From NCBI GenBank assembly GCA_049671305.1, contig JBATUR010000008.1, positions 1 to 41,003 of the forward strand: DNA of 41,003 nucleotides. The letters run 5' to 3'. How positions within the stretch are numbered: the first letter of the stretch is position 1; each line of letters begins with the position of its first letter. The notes beneath the pieces were generated by a model. It worked only from the letters and a program-made list of their open reading frames with translations. It did no database searches and was not told where the DNA came from. Source of the DNA: CADCTM01 sp049671305. Lineage in GTDB: Bacteria > Cyanobacteriota > Cyanobacteriia > Cyanobacteriales > Coleofasciculaceae. Position numbers and translations under genes: made by a program. Positions 34,994 through 41,003 of the stretch are shown here, in pieces.

Positions 34994-35359
34994 ATGTCTG
35001 AAGAGATTGTGGATCATGATGAACTTTATCGGCGACTTAGTAAGATCTCTCATATTAAGAAAAATGGCAAAATCAGCTCTGCCGCATTTAAGCGAAATAA
35101 ACAACCGGAAAACAGTATCTCTGTTGACCTAGCTAGATTGACAACTCCGCAAGAGTCTTTAGATCGGGCTGGTGAAGAGAGGAAAGATCAATTTATATTA
35201 GGTGTTCTGATTGCAGCATACCCCCGCTCTATATGTTTTTCTGTTCGGCACGATTCTTTACTAGACAATCCTGCCCATTCTCTCATTGAAGGGGAAAATG
35301 ATGGAGAGAAGTGTAATCTTTTGGCTGAAAATACAATTTTGCCAAAGGAACTTTTTTGA
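34994..35359 (+). CDS. Hypothetical protein with ISSAAF and NPAHSLI motifs, third gene of the cassette
   Basis: A 121-residue protein. It has DELYRRLSKI, then KISSAAFKRN, SISVDLARLTTPQESL and near the end DNPAHSLIEG. This order (RR, SSxAF, SVDxA, NPAHxxI) recalls a widespread uncharacterised small-protein family. It starts 2 bases after the second gene, with GGAG upstream, so the three form one transcription unit. A long cruciform element follows the stop. I cannot assign a function. Confidence 0.68.
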   Translation: MSEEIVDHDELYRRLSKISHIKKNGKISSAAFKRNKQPENSISVDLARLTTPQESLDRAGEERKDQFILGVLIAAYPRSICFSVRHDSLLDNPAHSLIEGENDGEKCNLLAENTILPKELF

Positions 35360-35376
35360 AAAATAGTCATTTGAAA

Positions 35377-35466
35377 GTTGTTTTTCTAAGATAACATTAT
35401 GGCAAAAAGGAATACATCTTATTTTCCCTTTTGCCATAATGTTACTTAGCCTTTTCCATAAACAAC
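35377..35466. repeat. Long interrupted inverted repeat (cruciform), likely bidirectional terminator
   Basis: Perfect 16-bp arms TAACATTATGGCAAAA (35392-35407) and TTTTGCCATAATGTTA (35429-35444) are extended outward, after a bulged A, by CTAAG/CTTAG (35386 and 35445). Further out GTTGTTT (35377) pairs with AAACAAC (35460). It sits between the convergent cassette and EF-G remnant. Confidence 0.8.
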
Positions 35467-35471
35467 ATTTG

Positions 35472-36225
35472 TTAACTAGCAGGCACCTGACGATAAGTAG
35501 CAAATTCCATTGAAAAGTTAGCTTGTCCCTGTGTCATAGAACGAACATTCATTGAATACCCAAACATCTCCACAAGGGGCACTTCTGCACGAATTACCGC
35601 CTAGCCTTCCCAGGTTTGGAAACCCAATATTAAGCCACGACATGAGGATAAATCACCTTGTTCTCTTCCCACAAAATCGTTTGGTGTCTCCACTTCCACA
35701 AGCATAATTGTCTGCCAAATCATGAGTTTGGGGATGTCTTCGCCTTCTAGCAACAGGGACATCATTTGGTCACAAAGGAACGATAAGCGATGAAGCATCT
35801 TGTCTCGTGCCTCCTGTGCCTCGCTCCGTGGGCTTTCAGGAATCGGCAAAGTTAGCTGTTTTTCGGCATTTTCGCCAGCAAAGTAGTTGGCTGTCATTTC
35901 AATTAGATCGATGACGCCTTCAGACTTATACTTGCTACCGATGGGATACTGATGTGAAGTCTACGTGTCCAGGAGTATCAATCAGGTTAATTTGAGTATC
36001 TTTTCAGGTGCAAGTTGTCGCTGCTGAGGTGATGGTGATGCCTTTTTCTTGCTCCAATTTCATGTAGTCTATTGTTGCTGCGACACCGCTGCCCCGAACT
36101 TCACCAATTTTGTAGATTCTGCCTGTGTAGTACAAGATTCGCTCGGAAAGTGTGGTTTTACCATCGATGTGGGCAGAAATACCAAATATTACGGATCTTA
36201 GTTCGGGAAATTATGAGAATATCTC
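35472..36225 (-). pseudogene. Decayed elongation factor G paralogue
   Basis: Reading the minus strand, the start of an EF-G GTPase domain is recognisable: KIRNI, GISAHID-GKTTLSERILYYTGRIYKIGEV, EKGITITSAATTCT and IDTPGHVDFTS. The P-loop has lost a residue (AHIDGKTT for AHIDxGKTT) and there is a one-base frameshift before it. TGA replaces the Trp after ATTCT. The rest of the G domain is deleted to DLIEMTANYFAGENAEKQ, then domains II-IV are deleted. Domain V follows (IMLVEVETPNDFVGREQGDL and EVPLVEMFGYSMNVR), split by a TAG where a Gln is expected. The N-terminal start codon is not visible. Clearly non-functional. Confidence 0.9.
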
Positions 36226-36580
36226 GCTTTTTTGTTACAGCGATGGACTGTTACCGCTTATGGGGTATGTATACTACAAATATAATACATAGTTTTAATA
36301 GTGTCTTGGCGTTGCGCTGAATTAAACAAAATAGGATTGGAGCGAAGTTATGAATATTTCGCTAAAAGTTAATGTAGGTTTACCAACATGACTTGGTAGG
36401 CAAAGTACGATCATCGAAAGTGTTTGTTTAGCGGGGCTTGAAATCTGCTATTAGCTAAAGTTTGGTATCATCCATTAAACTAGCGATCGCTTCTTGGCAA
36501 GTCTGATCGCTTTACAGTGAGGTGTATGAGTACTTAACATACTTAAACACCCAGTAGTTCGTTCTTTTCTGAGATACCAA

Positions 36581-37951
36581 ATGGCAACTATTGAGTCTGA
36601 TGACTTTACGCTTGAAGAGCTATTCAAGGATTTCTATGTCGTGCTAGATTACCAACGCGAGTATGTTTGGAAAGAGGAACACGTTAAGGCTTTTATTGAT
36701 GATATTTACGAGCAGTTTTCTACAAATAAATCTGATTCAGCTTCAGAGTATTTTATTGGTAGCATTATTGTTTGTGTTAGAGATAACAATGTCTATGAAT
36801 TAATTGATGGTCAACAGCGTATGACGACAGCTTTCTTAGTGCTTTGTGCTATAAGAGATTACCGCAAAAAAATTAATCCAAACGAACCTATAGATGCATT
36901 AAAGAACCTGATTGCCTCTACCTATACAGATGATGAAGGAAATGATAAATCTCGGAATAGGGTAGAACTTCAATATGAGGATAGTCGTGGAATTCTCGAA
37001 AAAATTGCTCTAGAAGAAAAATTTGATGAGATTCCTGAGACTAGTTCAGTTCATAATATTAAGATAGCGCGTAGTACGATATTAGATTTTTTTAAGGAAG
37101 AATTTGGTCAAGATGAACTCGGTGTTAAAAATATTAAAAAATTCTATGCTTATTTTATAAAAAATGTAAAAGCTGTTCGTGTAGAGACAAAAAGTATGGC
37201 GTATGCACTAACAGTTTTTGCAACTATCAATAATCGCGGAGTTGGTCTTGATGCTATGGACTTGTTGAAGAATCTAATGTTTATGCAAGTCAAAGATAGG
37301 GAATTTGAAAAACTCAAAACTATATGGAAGAAAATGGTTGATACATTGTTTAAAGCTGATGAGAAACCTCTGCGATTTCTGCGTTACTTCATACTGGCAC
37401 GGTACGATGCTGAACAACGCCTCAGAGAAGATGGAATATACAATTGGCTTGAGGAGAATAAAGACAAGTGTGGATACAGTACGAAACCTATTGAATTTGT
37501 TGAGAATCTGCTTAAGGCTGCTAAAGCTTTTGTCAACTTCAAGAATGGTAAAGATGCAGTTGGTAAATCAAATCGTTATTTAGCGAATATAAACCATTTT
37601 TCGACTACGCAACATCTAATGCTGCTCTTAGCTGGTCAACACCTACCTATAGAGCTTTTTACAGAATTATGCCGTCATATTGAAAATTTATTATTTGCTT
37701 ACATAATTACACGTGAGGGCACTAACAAACTAGAGAAATTATTTACTCTATGGACTACTAAATTACGTCAAGTTCAAGACAAGAAATCACTTGACAAATT
37801 CATTGCAGAAGATGTTCAGGTTGCTAAACAGCAACTGGCTGAACGTTTTGAACTTGCCTTCCGCCAGATGGATGAGTCTTACGTCAGAAAAAAAATAACA
37901 ATGCAATATACATTAGCAAAGCTAACACAATATATTGACGAGCCTGGCTGA
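36581..37951 (+). CDS. DUF262 (GmrSD N-terminal-like) part of an interrupted nuclease gene
   Basis: Encodes 456 residues with the DUF262 hallmarks: DYQREYVWKEEHV (about 23-35), EYFIGSIIV and ELIDGQQRMTT (D-G-Q-Q-R, about 77-87), then helical sequence with FATINNRGVGLDAMDLLKN. DUF262 proteins normally continue into a DUF1524 HNH nuclease, as in the type IV restriction enzyme GmrSD and other phage-defence proteins. Here TGA ends the frame at 37951 after IDEPG. The same frame stays open to 38353 with an intact DUF1524 end. So this is either a recent nonsense mutant or a two-protein arrangement. The AT-rich composition hints at transfer. Confidence 0.85.
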   Translation: MATIESDDFTLEELFKDFYVVLDYQREYVWKEEHVKAFIDDIYEQFSTNKSDSASEYFIGSIIVCVRDNNVYELIDGQQRMTTAFLVLCAIRDYRKKINPNEPIDALKNLIASTYTDDEGNDKSRNRVELQYEDSRGILEKIALEEKFDEIPETSSVHNIKIARSTILDFFKEEFGQDELGVKNIKKFYAYFIKNVKAVRVETKSMAYALTVFATINNRGVGLDAMDLLKNLMFMQVKDREFEKLKTIWKKMVDTLFKADEKPLRFLRYFILARYDAEQRLREDGIYNWLEENKDKCGYSTKPIEFVENLLKAAKAFVNFKNGKDAVGKSNRYLANINHFSTTQHLMLLLAGQHLPIELFTELCRHIENLLFAYIITREGTNKLEKLFTLWTTKLRQVQDKKSLDKFIAEDVQVAKQQLAERFELAFRQMDESYVRKKITMQYTLAKLTQYIDEPG

Positions 37952-37999
37952 GGTATTAACGACTCAGAATTTGAACTTAAAATTTATATTAATAGAGGG

Positions 38000-38353
38000 G
38001 TGGAAATTGAACATATATTACCTCAAAAGCCTACAGATGAAATAAAATCTTCCTTTGATAAACCCAGCGAAATAAAAAACTACATAAAGCGTTTAGGAAA
38101 TCTCGCACTACTTGAGCGATCAATTAATGGAGCAATAAGCAATAAACCATTTGAAATTAAAAAAGACAGTTATCCAAAATCAAAGTTTCTACTTACAAGA
38201 GCGATACCGAAGCAAGTCAGCGTTGGTGTCAATACAGCAATTGACCGTGCGGTGAAAGATCTGAAGAGCTTTGAGGAGTGGAACTCTAAATCGATTGAGG
38301 AGCGTCAAGAAATGTTAACTCAGTTAGCCAAAAAAGTGTGGGATATGCCTTAG
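38000..38353 (+). CDS. DUF1524 HNH nuclease part, separated from DUF262 by in-frame TGA
   Basis: In the same frame as the preceding gene, 15 codons after the TGA, comes VEIEHILPQKP, the HNH core of DUF1524, then KRLGNLALLERSINGAISNKPFEIKK and SYPKS, the usual partner motifs. A GTG at 38000 with GAGGGG just upstream could allow independent initiation, giving 117 residues starting right at the nuclease motif. The simplest reading is one ~590-residue gene broken by a TGG-to-TGA type change. Whether this half is still made is unknown. Confidence 0.75.
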   Translation: MEIEHILPQKPTDEIKSSFDKPSEIKNYIKRLGNLALLERSINGAISNKPFEIKKDSYPKSKFLLTRAIPKQVSVGVNTAIDRAVKDLKSFEEWNSKSIEERQEMLTQLAKKVWDMP

Positions 38354-38572
38354 CCTTCAGACTTAGAATTGCTAGCACGTTCTATACTATGTACCAGAGA
38401 AGGTGATGAAAGTAGGCTCATACGAACATTAGACAGGTGATCGCATTTTCAATTTCCAATCTTAACTTCTGCTGAAGCTAACATTTTGGCGCGATCGCAT
38501 TTCCTAACCCTCCACAAAAAGCGATAAGCCCAAAAGGCTGGCGCGAGGCGGTCGCCTTTCCTAGCTCTCCCA

Positions 38573-38821
38573 TTACCCCAAAACTCTTTTCCTCCAAACA
38601 CTCATCAATTCTCCTGAGTTGCCATGAGGCATGATGGGACTCCACTCACCTACTTCGGCAAACCGTAAAGTATGCAGCATTTTAATCACGCTGCTTATGC
38701 CTTTACGGGAACCGATAACCATGACTTTGACAAATTCTTTTCTGGAAACGGCATCGCGAGAAACCTGCACAGATGCTTCAACAGAGGGCAATTCGTTGTC
38801 GTTGGGTAGAAAATATTCCAT
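38573..38821 (-). CDS. Conserved small cyanobacterial hypothetical protein
   Basis: An 82-residue protein: MEYFLPNDNELPSVEASVQ, SRKEFVKVMVIGSRKGISSVIKMLHTLRFAEVGEWSP and NSGELMSVW. I recall this pattern (VSRKEFVKVMVIGSRKGV and a late GEVMS) as recurring in cyanobacterial genomes without a function. It diverges from the XRE regulator gene, with two operator-like palindromes between, so it may be regulated by it. Confidence 0.78.
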   Translation of the reverse strand: MEYFLPNDNELPSVEASVQVSRDAVSRKEFVKVMVIGSRKGISSVIKMLHTLRFAEVGEWSPIMPHGNSGELMSVWRKRVLG

Positions 38822-38845
38822 GATTCACCTGATTGATGACGATAG

Positions 38846-38899
38846 TGTTGTTGGAACCAACAACATTTATTTTGACATATGTTGTTGATTCGATCAACA
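38846..38899. promoter_or_regulatory. Two operator-like palindromes between divergent genes
   Basis: Site 1 (38846-38865) is TGTTGTTGGAACCAACAACA, a 9-bp inverted repeat with a 2-base centre. Site 2 (38883-38899) is TGTTGAT-TCG-ATCAACA. Both share the half-site TGTTG and their centres are about 36 bases apart. They lie between the small hypothetical gene and the XRE regulator. Confidence 0.7.
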
Positions 38900-38935
38900 T
38901 TTACTCACTCCTCATCCTCTGACACGATTAGAGGT

Positions 38936-39175
38936 ATGGGAAAGGCGGGAAAAGCACTCAGGCAAGCATTAGAGACTTACGGCATCAGTCAGAACAAATT
39001 AGCCGTAACTTTGGGAGTTGACCGCTCTGTTGTGTTTCACTGGTTTCATGAAAAAAGAGACCCTGCCGCCGAAACTGTTGTTCAGATTGCCCAGGCACTC
39101 AGAAGCCTCGAACCTGATGCAGCAGCAGAATTTATTAGGTTATATGTGGGTGAGTTTTTAAATAGTGAAGAGTAG
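38936..39175 (+). CDS. XRE-family transcriptional regulator
   Basis: A 79-residue single-domain helix-turn-helix protein: KALRQALETYGISQNKLAVTLGVDRSVVFHWFHEKRDPAAETVVQIAQAL. The frame is open from 38879 (98 residues), but that extension covers the palindrome region, so ATG 38936 is preferred. It is a plausible regulator of the divergent gene and of itself. It ends 14 bases before the convergent histidine kinase. Confidence 0.85.
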   Translation: MGKAGKALRQALETYGISQNKLAVTLGVDRSVVFHWFHEKRDPAAETVVQIAQALRSLEPDAAAEFIRLYVGEFLNSEE

Positions 39176-39189
39176 TCATCTTGTATTAC

Positions 39190-41003
39190 TTAATAAAGCA
39201 CTCTGCCTGTTCTGCTGCCGGAAGTGCGGGGTATTGAGTTATTCTGCGTGCTAGTTTCTAACTGAGTTGAAATAGAATTTTGCAAATCATTACTTGGAGT
39301 TGATGCGGCGATGGTGCGAGATAATTTTAGACTGAAGGTTGAACCTTGACCAAGCTGGCTTTCCACCGAAATATTGCCATTCATCAACTTAACTAATGAT
39401 TTACTAATAGCAAGTCCTAAACCTGTACCTGGATATTTTTTAGTCAGACTTTGATCAACTTGATGAAACTCCTCAAAAATATGCTCTAAATCATCAGGAG
39501 AAATACCAATACCTGTATCTTTAACAATAAAAATTAGTTGATCTGGTTCGGCTTCCTTGACCTCAATATCTACCATTCCCTGTTCAGTAAATTTAATAGC
39601 ATTGGAAAGCAGATTTACTAATATCTGTCGCAAACGAAAACTATCATTAATTGCATTGGGATTTTTGATATCGATATTAACTTGCAAAGCTAATTTTTTT
39701 TCATCAGCAAGGCATCGTAATTCTTCAATAGTAGAATTGACTAAGTTTACAAGGTCAAAGGCTTCGATTTTTAGGTCTAAGCGTCCTGCTTCAATTTTTG
39801 ATAAATCAAGAATTTCATCAATAAGTATGAGCAGATTTTTACCATTATTTAAAATGCGCTGCATCATATCGACTTGTTTCGGTTCCAGAGAACTTTGGCG
39901 GCGCAATAGTAGTTGTGAAAAGCCAATAATTGAATTCATTGGTGTCCGCAATTCATGGGACATGGTAGCCAGAAACTGAGATTTTAGACGTGCTGCTTCC
40001 AAAAGTTGTAGATTTTGTAATTGAAGCTGCCGCCGTTGTGTTTCTAATTCTAAGTTTTGAGTTGCTAGGGTTTCGTTTTGTTCTTCTAAACGTGTTTCTT
40101 GCTCCTCCAAAGACTTAATCATGCGAGCATTATTAATAGCGATCGCTGCTTGTTCACCAACTGCCGCCAAAAGAAAGCGGTCTTCTTGATCAAAAGCATT
40201 CTTATTTTGCCAATTTCCGACTGCCAAGACTCCTAGTCGCCCTGCTTGTGCTGACTCAATTGCCACAGCATAAATCGCTTGGGGAACTTCTTCTGAGGGT
40301 AATGGGTGAAATTGATCAGCTTGAATTAATTGAGATTCACCAGTTAAAAATACTTGAGAAAGCCAACCTTGATTAGGTGTAAAAGCCTGATCTAAAGGTA
40401 GTTTATCTGTACCAATTCCTGCGGTTACTGTTAAAACTAACCCATTAGCTTGAGGGTTATTGAGCATGATAAAACAAAACTGAGCGTCAGCAATAGCTTG
40501 GGCGACGGCGCTAACCATTTCTCGCAACAAACCTGGCAAGTTTGTCAAGCGCTGGTTGAGCAAATTGGTAAGCTGTTGTAGTGTCCGTAGTTGTTGTTGC
40601 TGTTCGCCTAAAATTAAAATTGCTTGATGTAAGTTCTCGCTAGTTTTTTGGGTTTCTTGATATAGCTGACCATTTTCGACTGATAATACGGCACGACGGG
40701 CAAGTTCTTCTGCCAAGGCTAAATGTGATGCACCATAACGGCGATCGCTTTTGGTAGATAATAAGGAAATTGCTCCCAGTGTTTTGCCCCGTACCAATAG
40801 CGGTACAACAATACCAGATTGCAACTCTAATTCGCGCAAAAATTCTAATTGTGCCTGGTCATAAGCAGCTTCAACTAGTATCGGATCTGTAATTTCTGGA
40901 ATTAAGACCGGAGTACCTGAACGTACTACTTTCATCGCTGGATGTTGTCCGTTAAGTTGCGGCGGGTTACTCAGAAATGAGCGTACTTGCTCTGCATTTG
41001 CTG
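39190..41003 (-). CDS. GAF-domain sensor histidine kinase (5' end beyond window)
   Basis: The frame stays open through base 41003, so the gene starts outside the window; an internal ATG lies at 40935. Visible order: the end of one GAF domain (VPLLVRGKTLGAISLLST), a second GAF domain (FCFIMLNN to AIAINNARMI), a coiled coil, a HisKA domain with phosphoacceptor His in FLATMSHELRTPMNSIIGF (about base 39955), and an HATPase domain with NLLSNAIKFTEQG, DTGIGI and GTGLGLAIS. No receiver domain follows; the tail is Ser/Thr-rich. It is a multi-sensor kinase, ligand unknown. Confidence 0.93.
   Translation of the reverse strand, partial: ANAEQVRSFLSNPPQLNGQHPAMKVVRSGTPVLIPEITDPILVEAAYDQAQLEFLRELELQSGIVVPLLVRGKTLGAISLLSTKSDRRYGASHLALAEELARRAVLSVENGQLYQETQKTSENLHQAILILGEQQQQLRTLQQLTNLLNQRLTNLPGLLREMVSAVAQAIADAQFCFIMLNNPQANGLVLTVTAGIGTDKLPLDQAFTPNQGWLSQVFLTGESQLIQADQFHPLPSEEVPQAIYAVAIESAQAGRLGVLAVGNWQNKNAFDQEDRFLLAAVGEQAAIAINNARMIKSLEEQETRLEEQNETLATQNLELETQRRQLQLQNLQLLEAARLKSQFLATMSHELRTPMNSIIGFSQLLLRRQSSLEPKQVDMMQRILNNGKNLLILIDEILDLSKIEAGRLDLKIEAFDLVNLVNSTIEELRCLADEKKLALQVNIDIKNPNAINDSFRLRQILVNLLSNAIKFTEQGMVDIEVKEAEPDQLIFIVKDTGIGISPDDLEHIFEEFHQVDQSLTKKYPGTGLGLAISKSLVKLMNGNISVESQLGQGSTFSLKLSRTIAASTPSNDLQNSISTQLETSTQNNSIPRTSGSRTGRVLY

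Larger units (their letters stand above)
35360..36580. other. Region without an intact gene
   Basis: It contains the cruciform (35377-35466) and the decayed EF-G (35472-36225). The remaining 36226-36580 has one HIP1 site (36484) and only very short open frames. No intact gene was seen. Confidence 0.7.

Noticed and set aside
37949..37951. TGA in the DUF262 gene read as selenocysteine
   Set aside because: No SECIS-like hairpin was seen directly downstream, and DUF262 proteins are not known selenoproteins.
38631..38888. Plus-strand ORF of 85 residues opposite the small hypothetical gene
   Set aside because: The minus-strand frame matches a recurring cyanobacterial protein; the plus frame is its antisense shadow and covers the palindromes.
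1..41003. CRISPR array, tRNA or rRNA genes, intact insertion sequences
   Set aside because: No regularly spaced repeats of suitable length, no cloverleaf with conserved T-loop, and no transposase motifs were found by reading both strands.

Overview
The window comes from a cyanobacterial chromosome. The repeated HIP1 octamer GCGATCGC, an ndhH gene, a cyAbrB (CalA-type) regulator, a one-helix HLIP, a SufR-controlled suf operon and several small proteins of cyanobacterial type all point there. The low-to-moderate GC content and dispersed hairpin repeats resemble filamentous (Nostocales-like) genomes, but the genus cannot be fixed from this sequence.

Layout. 1-1620 (minus strand) holds a putative DddA/SCP1.201-like cytosine deaminase toxin with a tandem N-terminal repeat, followed by the start of an Imm1-type immunity gene cut by the window edge. 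1789-7590 is the Fe-S assembly locus sufBCDS with the divergent repressor gene sufR and two CAAC-N6-GTTG operators between them. 7651-10851 is a plus-strand run: a small hypothetical protein, a histidine phosphatase, an AstE-like deacylase and Era. 10902-15631 (minus) holds a secreted PEP-CTERM-like protein without its sorting tail, a Ser/Thr kinase with TPRs, a CPBP protease and cyAbrB. 16039-17219 is sdhB overlapping an HLIP gene. 17377-22860 carries rfbF, a small PirA-like gene with an NtcA box, tldD, a DUF1361 protein and gluconokinase. 22861-26396 has a LexA-box-like palindrome and a 57-residue peptide ORF in front of mraY, a glycosyltransferase preceded by a large leader hairpin, and a NarL-type response regulator. 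26639-34009 has a secreted beta-helix protein, an AAA ATPase, cynS, small cyanobacterial proteins, ndhH and rsmH. 34127-38353 looks like an accessory island: a three-gene cassette of unknown function, a long cruciform-forming repeat, a decayed EF-G paralogue and a DUF262/DUF1524 (GmrSD-like) nuclease broken by one in-frame TGA. 38573-41003 holds a divergent small protein/XRE regulator pair with paired operators and a GAF histidine kinase running off the window.

The core genes are ordinary. The most interesting material is the deaminase toxin with its unexplained double N-terminal domain, the possible LexA-controlled peptide upstream of mraY, the three-gene cassette with the interrupted DUF262 gene, and several structured non-coding elements (18782-18861, 24588-24648, 35377-35466, 38846-38899). 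No tRNA, rRNA, CRISPR array or intact insertion sequence was seen.
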